In this document: positions 1-6,709 of the stretch, piece after piece
Numbering within the stretch: the stretch's first letter is position 1
Layout of the letters: each line of letters begins with the position of its first letter
NCBI GenBank assembly: GCA_034659995.1
Contig: JAYEIH010000061.1
Coordinates: forward strand, 1 to 14,708
Reading direction: 5' to 3'
Source of the DNA: JAYEIH01 sp034659995
Lineage (GTDB): Archaea > Methanobacteriota_B > Thermococci > Methanofastidiosales > B48-G16
DNA length: 14,708 bases
Notes under the pieces: generated by a model
Told to the model about the DNA's origin: nothing
The model's input: only the letters and a program-made list of their open reading frames with translations
Database searches by the model: none
Made by a program: the position numbers and the translations under genes

Positions 1-870
1 AACACCATCTATTATAGACGTTAGTTGTGTTAAAATACCTCCCAAAATAATATTTCCCCGTAAAAACATGAATGCAGCTGACGCTGCTATAAGAAAAGTG
101 ATGATAGAGATATGATTAGGTGTTATCCCTGTCTTTAAAAGAATCTTTGAGATCCTTATGGATATTTTTCTATTTATATGCCTGGAGACTATCCCGTCCG
201 TAGCTTTCGAGGAATTCATAAAGCACCCTCAAATCTTCTTCTGTGTCAATATCAATCCAGAAATTTCCTGTTATATCATACGCATAAAAGTTTCTTTCTG
301 TAGAGAGTCTTTTCATAGCGTTATTCAAAGTATTTTCTGTATTTATATTTTCTTTCAGTACATCAAAAATATATGGTGTTGTCAGGAATATTCCACAATC
401 TACACCGTTATAATTTAAAATATTTTTGCCAATGTCTAAAATCCTGTCTTTTTCTATATATACTTTTGTAGCTTCTTCTAACCCAGAAACGTTATTTACG
501 TTCGTATCCACGCATAAATAACACTCCTGTGGATCTTTTTCTATGAGATTATCTAAAAAACTGGGATTAAATATATGATCGCTCATTAAAAGCAAAAACT
601 TATCTTCATTCCTTAAATATTTTTCAGACTTGAGAACAGATATACCATTTCCTTCTTCCCACTGAGAATTGCGGATAAAAGATATGTCCCAATCATAATT
701 TTTCTTTACATAATTCTTTATTTTCTCTCCATAATATCCGGTAACTATAAGGATTTCGAGATTAAGAGATATGAGAGGATCGAGAATAAAATCTATTATC
801 TTCTTTTCTCCAACATTCAACAATGTTTTTAACCATGTACTGCCCCGGCAGCGATGATCAAAGCTTTCAT
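1..870 (-). pseudogene. Frameshifted bifunctional IPC transferase / DIPP synthase, 3' part outside window
   Basis: The intact fusion uses CTP to make CDP-inositol, then joins it to inositol-1-phosphate in the membrane, giving phosphorylated di-myo-inositol phosphate, a thermophile solute. Three reading frames make up this gene. From the ATG at 870 (AGAGGA Shine-Dalgarno at 878-883) it reads MKALIIAAG, the nucleotidyltransferase start, and soon stops. The frame one base away continues GSTWLKTLLNVGEKK and runs to a stop at 170-172, with VTGYYGEKI, EEGNGIS, LLLMSDHIF, ATKVYIEKD, DIGK, VDCGIF and WIDIDTEEDL as in IPC transferases. A third frame, from about 215 to the window edge, reads KATDGIVSRHINRKIS, then KTGITPNHISIITFLI and LTSIIDGV, the start of a CDP-alcohol phosphatidyltransferase domain. 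Restoring one G in the run at 843-846 (minus strand) and removing one base near 200-225 would rebuild one protein. It is either a real pseudogene or carries two assembly indels. A shorter product from an internal TTG at 823 is possible but would lack the nucleotide-binding loop. Confidence 0.85.
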
Positions 871-922
871 TTAATCATCCTCTGAAAGGGAATAAAAACG
901 CTATTTACATATAGGAAGTTTT

Positions 923-930
923 GTTTAAAT
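923..930 (-). promoter_or_regulatory. TATA box for the IPC transferase/DIPP synthase gene
   Basis: The minus strand reads CTATTTAAAC here. This archaeal TATA element would place the transcript start near 900, giving a leader of about 30 bases that contains the AGAGGA Shine-Dalgarno site before the ATG at 870. That the promoter and ribosome site are both still in place suggests the gene broke recently, or is not truly broken. Confidence 0.55.
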
Positions 931-940
931 AGATTGTCTC

Positions 941-1135
941 AAAAAAAATTTTTGCCCGACACACTAACACAGGATTTCATTGTCAGGTAATCCTCTCTCC
1001 ACCTGTTCTCTCATGTGGGGCTTTTCTGCATCATGCTTTCCTGTAGTCATCGATCGTACAGTGGGATCATGACGCAGTTTTACCCCCGGTTTGCTCTGGT
1101 TATCACCAATCAAACCAGCCCTCGCCCGAGGGTAG
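941..1135 (-). ncRNA. Candidate structured RNA or attenuator-like leader, minus strand
   Basis: No convincing gene occupies 871-1199. Read on the minus strand, the TTTAAA box at 1156-1161 could start transcription near 1130. The following stretch holds consecutive dyads: 1119-1124/1127-1132 (6 bp, 2-base loop); 1088-1093/1111-1116 with inner 1097-1100/1105-1108; and 1046-1055/1065-1073 (9 bp, one bulge). Three overlapping, mutually exclusive stems follow: 1001-1005/984-988, 989-994/971-976 and 981-987/955-961. The last lies just before eight U residues (948-941), like an intrinsic terminator. A 13-codon open frame (980-939, minus) begins after a GGAGAGAGG stretch that falls in the loop of the first stem. 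The arms are visible in the sequence; that they form an RNA, or regulate the gene at 870, is inference. No known RNA family was recognised. Confidence 0.3.
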
Positions 1136-1154
1136 TATACACTCTGGTGGTAAA

Positions 1155-1194
1155 CTTTAAAAACTTTGCTCCAAATCTTAACAGATAGGAGGAG
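1155..1194 (+). promoter_or_regulatory. Promoter and Shine-Dalgarno site of the PaaK-like ligase gene
   Basis: A TATA element (CTTTAAAAAC) at 1155-1164 lies about 40 bases before the ATG at 1200. A strong AGGAGGAG ribosome site occupies 1187-1194, with a 5-base spacer. The TTTAAA core is nearly palindromic, so it could also serve minus-strand transcription. Confidence 0.65.
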
Positions 1195-1199
1195 TTACC

Positions 1200-2489
1200 A
1201 TGGAAGGAAAGTACTGGAACAAGAAAATAGAAACAATGAAGCTTGAGGATTTAAGGAAACTTCAGCTAAAAAGAATGAAAGCCGTTGTAAAAAGAGTTTA
1301 TGAGAACAACGCAGGATATCACAAGATATTTAAGGATGCAGGAGTGAAACCAGGGCATATAAAGACACTGGACGATGTTCAGAAAATACCCCTTCTGACG
1401 AAGGATGAGCTTAGGAAATACTATCCCTTTGGTCTTGTATGCACGCCAATGAATGAGATCGTGGAGCTGCATGCATCCTCGGGGACCACGGGGAAGCCTG
1501 TTGTTGGGCCATACACAAGAAATGATCTTGGGGTATGGAGCGAGGTTATGGCACGAATTATGTACACGGCAGGAATACGGAAGGGAGACAGGTTCCAGAA
1601 TGCCTTTGGCTATGGGCTCTTCACCGGGGCTCACGGGTTTGAAAAGGGCGCACAGAAGATTGGTTCACTGGTGATACCGATGTCCAGCGGCAATACACTG
1701 AGACAGTTACGACTCATGAAGGACTTCGGAACAACCGCTCTCGGAGCTACTCCAAGTTACACAATGTATATGGCGGAGGTAGCAGAGAAGGAGGGATACG
1801 ATATAGAGGAAGATTTCAACCTCAAGGTAGCTATGTGTGGTGCCGAAGCGTGGTCGGGTGAGATGAGAAAAAAGATTGAGAATAAGTGGGGTATCTCTGC
1901 CTTTGATAATTACGGACTCACGGAGATCATTGGACCCGGAGTCTCTGTGGAATGTGAGGAGCATGAGGGCCTACATGTAAATGCTGATCACTTTTATGTA
2001 GAGATTATCGACCCAAAAACGGAAGAGGTACTGGAACCAGGAGAAGAGGGTGAACTCGTCTTTACCACGCTCACCAAAGAGGCCTTCCCATCGATCCGAT
2101 TCAGGACAAAGGATCTTTCCAAGCTTATAGTTGATGAGTGCAGCTGCGGACGGACACTGCCGAGGCATGTGAGAATCATGGGAAGGGCAGACGATATGAT
2201 GAAGGTCAGAGGCGTTATTGTGTTCCCCAAACAGATAGAGGAAGCGATCATGAGGGTAGACGGTGTCAGCGAGAACTACCAGATTGTGAAGTACAAATCA
2301 GGAGTTATGACGAGGCTGAGAGTGAAGGTCGAGCCGGACCCTGCATTCAAAGGAGACTATAAAACACTGGCAGAGAGAATTCAGGAAGAGATCTATAGCA
2401 TTTTGAACCTTACCGTAGAGGTGGATATTGTTGAGATAGGTGATATACCGCGGTCCACGGGAAAGGCGAAGAGAGTTGTGGAAGAATAA
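1200..2489 (+). CDS. Phenylacetate-CoA ligase family (PaaK-like) aryl-CoA ligase
   Basis: This is a cytoplasmic AMP-forming acid-CoA ligase of 429 residues, the usual length for PaaK relatives. The family activates aryl acids such as phenylacetate with ATP and CoA. Visible motifs are the phosphate loop SSGTTGKP (residues 93-100), NYGLTE (237-242), the adenylate-binding RFRTKDLS (300-307), the hinge GRADDMMKVRGVIVFP (328-343) and C-terminal PRSTGKAKRV (417-426), whose K422 is the probable catalytic lysine. The ATG is set by the AGGAGGAG site just upstream. In archaea such enzymes often process aryl acids from aromatic amino-acid breakdown through 2-oxoacid ferredoxin oxidoreductases, which would fit the peptide- and acetate-related genes nearby. 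The exact substrate cannot be read from sequence. It appears monocistronic and converges on the acetate transporter gene. Confidence 0.9.
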   Translation: MEGKYWNKKIETMKLEDLRKLQLKRMKAVVKRVYENNAGYHKIFKDAGVKPGHIKTLDDVQKIPLLTKDELRKYYPFGLVCTPMNEIVELHASSGTTGKPVVGPYTRNDLGVWSEVMARIMYTAGIRKGDRFQNAFGYGLFTGAHGFEKGAQKIGSLVIPMSSGNTLRQLRLMKDFGTTALGATPSYTMYMAEVAEKEGYDIEEDFNLKVAMCGAEAWSGEMRKKIENKWGISAFDNYGLTEIIGPGVSVECEEHEGLHVNADHFYVEIIDPKTEEVLEPGEEGELVFTTLTKEAFPSIRFRTKDLSKLIVDECSCGRTLPRHVRIMGRADDMMKVRGVIVFPKQIEEAIMRVDGVSENYQIVKYKSGVMTRLRVKVEPDPAFKGDYKTLAERIQEEIYSILNLTVEVDIVEIGDIPRSTGKAKRVVEE

Positions 2490-2508
2490 AAAAAGAAAAA
2501 AATAAAAA
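2488..2508 (-). terminator. T-rich terminator tract of the acetate transporter gene
   Basis: Directly after the transporter stop (2511-2513), the minus strand is almost pure T, broken by single A or C bases. Archaeal RNA polymerase terminates on such tracts. The tract overlaps the last bases of the converging ligase gene. Confidence 0.55.
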
Positions 2509-2510
2509 GT

Positions 2511-3065
2511 TTATAGGGGCAGCAGTTCTTTGCCCCATGTTTCATTTATTACCATCGCTGCTGATGTGTACATTGCCGAAAGCGCACAGAGTATTCCTTC
2601 GTATCCGGCCATTTCGTGTACTGTTTCATAGAACTCTCCTATAGCTAACAAGAAAAACAGAACTGTCAGTGTCAAAAAGACTATCTGCAGTGTTCTCGTC
2701 AGTTTCAGTGTTCCAACAAACATATACGCTGTGAACAGCCCCCATGCTATAAGGAAGACAGCCATTCCTTCCTTCGGTACTGCCTCAATCGTTCCGTTAT
2801 TTTCCAGTAAAACCATTGTGCCCAGTGCAATCCAGAAGGCACCGAACGAGGAGAATGCCGTGGAGCCAAAGGTATTACCCTTTTTAAACTCCCACATTCC
2901 TGCCACAAACTGTGCCATTCCACCATAAAAAATACCGAGTGGCAGTACCATACCTATACTTTCTGCAGGGACGATTCCCGCGTTCACCACGTTCAACACC
3001 AGCGTCGTCAGTCCAAATGCCGCAAGTCCCAGCGGCGCAGGATTTGCTATTTTGTTTTCTGCCAT
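2511..3065 (-). CDS. GPR1/FUN34/YaaH family acetate/succinate transporter
   Basis: This 184-residue polytopic membrane protein belongs to the AceTr (SatP/YaaH) family, which moves acetate or succinate across the cytoplasmic membrane, probably with protons. The family signature NPAPLGLAAFG begins at residue 8. The second conserved block, FYGGMAQFVAGMWEFKKGNT, follows the second helix. I count six hydrophobic segments, as expected, and the length is normal. The ATG follows a GAGGTGAT ribosome site. With an acetyl-CoA synthetase gene in the same window, acetate uptake for assimilation is the simplest role; excretion cannot be excluded. A short palindrome (3085-3099) sits 20-34 bases before the start and may be a control site. 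Confidence 0.88.
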   Translation of the reverse strand: MAENKIANPAPLGLAAFGLTTLVLNVVNAGIVPAESIGMVLPLGIFYGGMAQFVAGMWEFKKGNTFGSTAFSSFGAFWIALGTMVLLENNGTIEAVPKEGMAVFLIAWGLFTAYMFVGTLKLTRTLQIVFLTLTVLFFLLAIGEFYETVHEMAGYEGILCALSAMYTSAAMVINETWGKELLPL

Positions 3066-3084
3066 TACATCACCTCAAAAACTC

Positions 3085-3099
3085 CACAACTGAGTTGTG
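3085..3099. promoter_or_regulatory. Perfect palindrome in the acetate transporter leader
   Basis: CACAACT-G-AGTTGTG is a perfect 7-bp dyad with a 1-base centre, just upstream of the transporter ribosome site. Its CACAAC half-site recurs in the larger dyad at 3331-3358. It looks like an operator, but no regulator is encoded nearby, so the role is inferred. Confidence 0.35.
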
Positions 3100-3175
3100 T
3101 AGTAAGTACACAGCCTTTACACACATAACTCAAAGAACACACGAAACTTTGTTCCATGCGTTCAGAGCACGAAGT

Positions 3176-3305
3176 TTTTCTCTGTGCGTTTACACTCGGA
3201 GACTCTGTCTCTTAGTTCGAAGCACAGAGACCTTTTCTCTGTGCGTTTACACTCGGAGACTCTGTCTCTTAGTTCGAAGCACAGAGACCTTTTCTCTGTG
3301 CGTTT
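3176..3305. repeat. 57-bp tandem repeat with embedded hairpins
   Basis: Two identical 57-bp units (3176-3232 and 3233-3289) are followed by the first 16 bases of a third (3290-3305). A degenerate copy may precede them near 3161-3175. At the unit junctions GCACAGAGA and TCTCTGTGC form perfect 9-bp stems with 5-base loops (3222-3244 and 3279-3301). Within each unit GAGAC and GTCTC form a small 5-bp hairpin. Because 57 is divisible by three, open frames cross the repeat without meaning a gene. The array lies between the divergent transporter and protease genes. No CRISPR spacing or insertion-sequence feature is seen. Confidence 0.9.
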
Positions 3306-3330
3306 TGTCTGTGTACGTTTTCAAATGTTT

Positions 3331-3358
3331 ATGACACAACCTTTTTCGCTTGTGTCAT
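3331..3358. repeat. Inverted repeat between transporter and protease genes
   Basis: ATGACACAA (3331-3339) and TTGTGTCAT (3350-3358) are perfect 9-bp arms separated by 10 bases. They share the ACACAA/CACAAC core with the palindrome at 3085-3099. This could be an operator or a hairpin. The rest of 3066-3455 holds the tandem repeat and the promoters but no credible gene. Confidence 0.5.
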
Positions 3359-3399
3359 TTTACATCACCTTTTATCACGGGACTTTCTTTGCGTTGGGG

Positions 3400-3434
3400 T
3401 ATTTAAAGTTAATGATGAGAAAAAGGTATAAAAA
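3400..3434 (+). promoter_or_regulatory. TATA elements upstream of the site-2 protease gene
   Basis: Two candidates are visible: TATTTAAAG at 3400-3408 and GGTATAAAAA at 3425-3434. The second is at the right distance for a leaderless transcript starting at the ATG (3456). This suits the fact that the only purine-rich stretch (AGAGGG, 3449-3454) lies just one base from the start, too close to act well as a ribosome site. Confidence 0.5.
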
Positions 3435-3455
3435 GGGGCATACCTCATAGAGGGC

Positions 3456-4022
3456 ATGAGATTTACACGGAGAGAGCTCAAGGATCTTGTGATTTCATGG
3501 GGTGTACTCAGTTTTGCCTTTGCAGTGGTCTGGTGGGGTATTGATAGACCTTTTTTGCTGCTGAAAATGCTACCGATGACGATTGTTACTGTTGGAACAG
3601 CCTTTATTCTTCATGAAATGGCTCATAAGTACGTGGCACAGTGGTATGGATTTCCGGCGGAGTTTCGCAAATGGGATCTCGGGCTTTTTCTTGCCTTAGG
3701 GTCCTCATTTCTCGGTTTTCTTTTTGCCGCACCCGGTGCGGTGCATATCTATGGCATAGGCGAGCCGCGGGCAGCAATGAAGATATCAATAGCCGGACCG
3801 CTCACAAACCTGGGTGTTGCATTGGGTGCCATAGGACTCTCTGTGTTATTTAAAGATATAGAGAACTTCCTCTTCTTTCTTGCGTACCTCAATCTCTTTA
3901 TCGCTATGTTCAACCTCCTTCCCATTCCTCCTCTGGACGGATCGAAGGTACTGCGGTATAGCCCCATCATCTGGGGTGCGGTGTTCTTTCCCATTCTGGC
4001 CCTTATTTATATTGTCATATAG
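3456..4022 (+). CDS. Site-2 protease-like (M50) intramembrane zinc metalloprotease
   Basis: This 188-residue membrane protein is a compact archaeal member of the M50/site-2 protease group, which cleaves membrane-spanning segments of other proteins. The zinc-binding HEMAH motif is at residues 53-57 within a hydrophobic helix. The third zinc ligand is probably D161 in LLPIPPLDG (154-162). SIAGPLTNL (111-119) is a further family motif. About five or six hydrophobic segments are present and there is no PDZ or CBS domain, so it is a minimal catalytic core. All catalytic residues are intact. The natural substrate is unknown. It is followed after a short gap by the gamma-glutamyltransferase gene, which has its own TATA element, so the two need not be co-transcribed. 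Confidence 0.88.
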   Translation: MRFTRRELKDLVISWGVLSFAFAVVWWGIDRPFLLLKMLPMTIVTVGTAFILHEMAHKYVAQWYGFPAEFRKWDLGLFLALGSSFLGFLFAAPGAVHIYGIGEPRAAMKISIAGPLTNLGVALGAIGLSVLFKDIENFLFFLAYLNLFIAMFNLLPIPPLDGSKVLRYSPIIWGAVFFPILALIYIVI

Positions 4023-4037
4023 AATAAAGAACGAAAC

Positions 4038-4076
4038 TATTAAATAATGAGATTAGCTAAAAAAGATAGCAGAGGG
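4038..4076 (+). promoter_or_regulatory. TATA box and ribosome site that set the gamma-glutamyltransferase start
   Basis: TATTAAATAA at 4038-4047 is a TATA element that overlaps an upstream in-frame ATG at 4047, so that ATG cannot be in the transcript. GAGGG at 4072-4076 lies 6 bases before the ATG at 4083, which is therefore the better start. Confidence 0.6.
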
Positions 4077-4082
4077 AATGAA

Positions 4083-5684
4083 ATGAAGTATGATCCTTTG
4101 GAATATCCATTTCCATCCAGAAGAATGATGATGTACGCCAAGAACGGCATGGTAGCCAGTTCCCAGCCCCTCGCAGCACAGGCGGGTCTGAGCATTCTTA
4201 GAAAAGGTGGAAACGCAGTGGATGCTGCCGTTGCAACTGCCGCAAGCTTAACCGTTCTGGAACCTACCTCCAATGGTATTGGTAGCGATGCCTTTGCGCT
4301 GGTATGGGCCAATGGAGAGTTGCGGGGATTGAACTCCAGTGGACCTGCTCCGGAGAACATATCCATAGAGGCTGTGAAGAATGAGGGACATGAGGAGATG
4401 CCGAAGTTTGGATGGACCCCGGTAACCGTTCCGGGAGCTCCAAATGCATGGATAGAACTCTCCGAAGAGTTTGGAAAGCTCCCCTTTAGAGAGGTACTTC
4501 AACCTGCGATTATCTATGCTGAAGAGGGGTACCCTGTCTCTCCGATACTTGGTAAGTACTGGAAAAGAGCCTTTGAGATATACAGAACTCTGGAAGGAAA
4601 GGAGTTTACGTACTGGTTTGATACCTTTGCTCCCAATGGAAAACCGCCGGAGATTGGAGGAATATGGAGATCCCATGCACATGCGGAGACCTTACGATCA
4701 ATCGCTAGAACTAAGGCAGAATCATTTTACACTGGGGCACTAGCCGATGCTATCGCGGAGTTTTCAAAGAAACATGGCGGTTATCTAACTAAGAAAGACC
4801 TCGAAACTTTTTCTCCGGAATGGGTGGAGCCGATGAATGTGAGGTATAGAGGGTACGATGTCTGGGAACTTCCACCCAATGGTCAGGGGCTAATAGCTCT
4901 TATGGCCTTAAATATCTTGAAAGAATTTGAGTTTAGCGCAAAAAATACAGTGGAAACCTATCATACACAGATAGAAGCTTTAAAACTCGCCTTTGCCGAT
5001 GGGAAAAAATATATCACCGACCCCGATTACATGCACATTGGACCTGATAATCTATTGTCAGAGGAGTACGCAGCAGAAAGACGAGAATACATATGTAGTG
5101 AAGCGATTGATCCCAGCCCCGGAGAACCGCAGGGAGGAGAGACCGTCTACTTAGCTGTTGCAGACAGCGAGGGAAATATGGTTTCCTATATCCAGAGCAA
5201 CTACATGGGATTCGGATCGGGATTGGTAGTCCCGAAGACAGGTATAGCCCTGCAGAACAGAGGACATACTTTTTCTTTGAATCCGGAGGATGCTAACGGT
5301 TTAGAGCCGGGTAAAAGAACGTACCATACTATTATTCCAGGATTTCTCAGTAAGGATAACGAACCGGTGGGGCCTTTTGGGGTGATGGGGGGATACATGC
5401 AGCCCCAGGGGCATCTCCAGGTCATCTCAAACGTGTTAGATTTCAACCTCAATCCTCAGGCAGCCCTGGATGCTCCCAGATGGCGTTGGAACAGGGACAG
5501 ATCTATAAGCCTTGAACATGGTGTGCCAACACATATCGCCAAAGCTTTGAGCAGAAGGGGGCATGATGTCAGCTGGGCTCTGGAATCTGGCGGATTTGGG
5601 AGAGGGCAGATAATCTGGAAAGTAGGGGACGTGCTCGCCGGAGGAACAGAACCACGAACTGATGGAACGATCGCTTCGTGGTGA
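4083..5684 (+). CDS. ggt: Gamma-glutamyltransferase (glutathione hydrolase family), cytoplasmic type
   Basis: This is an N-terminal-nucleophile hydrolase that cleaves or transfers gamma-glutamyl groups from glutathione-like or gamma-glutamyl peptides. The precursor of 533 residues self-cleaves before a threonine, and here GGETVYLAVADSEGN supplies it (T354 from this start), dividing large and small subunits. Other family blocks are GGNAVDAAVATAASL near the N terminus, NGIGSDAFALVW, ELPPNGQG, ALKLAFADGKKY, FGSGLVVP and GVMGGYMQPQGHLQV. The last matches the YwrD-like branch. No signal peptide is present, so it probably works in the cytoplasm, unlike the periplasmic E. coli enzyme. The start is chosen from the Shine-Dalgarno site and TATA position; ATG 4047 would add 12 residues. 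As most archaea lack glutathione, the substrate may be another gamma-glutamyl compound (inference). Confidence 0.9.
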   Translation: MKYDPLEYPFPSRRMMMYAKNGMVASSQPLAAQAGLSILRKGGNAVDAAVATAASLTVLEPTSNGIGSDAFALVWANGELRGLNSSGPAPENISIEAVKNEGHEEMPKFGWTPVTVPGAPNAWIELSEEFGKLPFREVLQPAIIYAEEGYPVSPILGKYWKRAFEIYRTLEGKEFTYWFDTFAPNGKPPEIGGIWRSHAHAETLRSIARTKAESFYTGALADAIAEFSKKHGGYLTKKDLETFSPEWVEPMNVRYRGYDVWELPPNGQGLIALMALNILKEFEFSAKNTVETYHTQIEALKLAFADGKKYITDPDYMHIGPDNLLSEEYAAERREYICSEAIDPSPGEPQGGETVYLAVADSEGNMVSYIQSNYMGFGSGLVVPKTGIALQNRGHTFSLNPEDANGLEPGKRTYHTIIPGFLSKDNEPVGPFGVMGGYMQPQGHLQVISNVLDFNLNPQAALDAPRWRWNRDRSISLEHGVPTHIAKALSRRGHDVSWALESGGFGRGQIIWKVGDVLAGGTEPRTDGTIASW

Positions 5685-5720
5685 TCTTGTTCTCCTTTTT
5701 ATCCGATTCGGTTAACTCCC

Positions 5721-6062
5721 TTAGAGATCTTTTCGTATCCGTTCCAATGATTTCTCTGCTTCAGGTGCCATTTTAAAGAACCCACGCAGTTTTTCACATG
5801 AATAATCGTCGCAATAGGCGCAGTTTTTCACCCCATGTTCCTGCCCGCATTTCCGTATCTCGCATTTGGTGCAGTAATTAAAGACAACCCCATCCTGATG
5901 ACATCCCTTACAGTTAATATCTTCAGGAGATATATCATGTCCAAACTCTTCAGACCACATCTTCGCCGTTTCTTCTCTTTTCACATCATCGTTTTCCTGC
6001 GTCGCGATGTACGCCGGGCAGTCAGTGCATGATAACCCGCAATACGCGATTATTTTTTCCAT
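5721..6062 (-). CDS. DUF3795 small cysteine-rich protein
   Basis: This 113-residue protein matches the DUF3795 pattern. It opens MEKIIAYCGLSCTDCPAY, with a CxxxCxxC arrangement, and then has CKGCHQDG, YCTKCEIRKC, NCAYC and SC. About eleven cysteines in this spacing suggest binding of zinc or an iron-sulfur centre. The biochemical function of the family is not known to me. A TATA element on the minus strand (about 6084-6090) lies only some 22 bases before the ATG, and no ribosome site is visible, so the mRNA is probably leaderless. The gene is divergent from another Cys-rich protein gene at 6188 and convergent with ggt. Confidence 0.82.
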   Translation of the reverse strand: MEKIIAYCGLSCTDCPAYIATQENDDVKREETAKMWSEEFGHDISPEDINCKGCHQDGVVFNYCTKCEIRKCGQEHGVKNCAYCDDYSCEKLRGFFKMAPEAEKSLERIRKDL

Positions 6063-6081
6063 AGCGCATATCGCTTTCCAA

Positions 6082-6182
6082 GAATTTAAACCTTTCTATT
6101 TCTTATGTCAAAGTTTAAAGAAACCTTTAAAAATAAAAACTGCATACCTGTGCATAGATATAATGAGAGTACGAAGGAGGAG
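6082..6182. promoter_or_regulatory. Divergent promoter region between two Cys-rich protein genes
   Basis: For the minus strand, GGTTTAAATTC at 6082-6092 serves the DUF3795 gene. For the plus strand, CTTTAAAAATAAAA at 6125-6138 serves the gene at 6188, which also has a strong AAGGAGGAG site at 6174-6182. One gene seems leaderless and the other uses a ribosome site. Confidence 0.6.
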
Positions 6183-6187
6183 TTCGA

Positions 6188-6685
6188 ATGGAATTTTCAG
6201 GAAAAAAAGAAAAGATGAAAAAAGCATATGAGCTTGCATACGAACATGATGAACGGTACGGCTCATGTCCTCAGTGTGTCCTCGCTGCCGTACATGAAGT
6301 TCTTAATGTTGGTGATGAGGATCTCATAAAAGCAGCCCATGGACTTGCCGGCGGCGGTGGACTCGCATTAGACGGTACCTGCGGTGCCTTAGCTGGCGGT
6401 ATCATAGCAATAAGTTCTGTCTATGGGCGTGAACGGAAGGATTTTGGCAAAAGAAAATGTTTGAAATCATACCTACTTGCAAAAGAGCTGCATGATAGAT
6501 TTGTAGATAAATACGATTCTCCCATCTGTGAAAAGGTTCAAGAAAAGATCATGGGACGCTCTTTTGATTTCTGGGATGAAGCACAGGTTGAGGAATTTAA
6601 AAAGGCCAATACAGGTAAATGCCCAGATGTTGCAGGAAATGTGGCGAAATGGACAGTGGATATCCTTCTGAAGGAACAAAAATAA
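6188..6685 (+). CDS. C_GCAxxG_C_C family redox-type protein
   Basis: This 165-residue soluble protein belongs to the family named for its C...GCAxxG...C...C motif. Visible here are GSCPQCV with C27 and C30, GLAGGGGLALDGTCGALAGG with C65, C91, C114 in SPICEKV and C145 in TGKCPDVAG. Members are common in anaerobes and are thought to bind a metal or redox centre, but no reaction is established to my knowledge. The start is well set by AAGGAGGAG five bases upstream. The EamA transporter gene follows within 25 bases, so they are probably co-transcribed. A shared task is possible but not shown. Confidence 0.85.
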   Translation: MEFSGKKEKMKKAYELAYEHDERYGSCPQCVLAAVHEVLNVGDEDLIKAAHGLAGGGGLALDGTCGALAGGIIAISSVYGRERKDFGKRKCLKSYLLAKELHDRFVDKYDSPICEKVQEKIMGRSFDFWDEAQVEEFKKANTGKCPDVAGNVAKWTVDILLKEQK

Positions 6686-6709
6686 GCTTTGTACCTTCTA
6701 TTCTTTTGT

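Noticed and set aside
931..1150. Insertion-sequence remnant
   Set aside because: No terminal inverted repeats, target duplication or transposase motif could be found.
957..1168. Long open minus-strand frame without start codon in the 871-1199 gap
   Set aside because: It lacks a plausible start and ribosome site, its translation matches nothing I know, and the stretch is full of hairpins, which favours an RNA or regulatory reading.
3176..3305. CRISPR array
   Set aside because: The units are directly adjacent with no unique spacers, there are only about two copies, and no cas gene is present.
2912..3450. Open frames of 140 and 88 codons across the 57-bp repeat
   Set aside because: They stay open only because the repeat unit is a multiple of three. 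Their translation is a low-complexity repeat, they overlap the transporter gene or intergenic DNA, and no ribosome site is seen.
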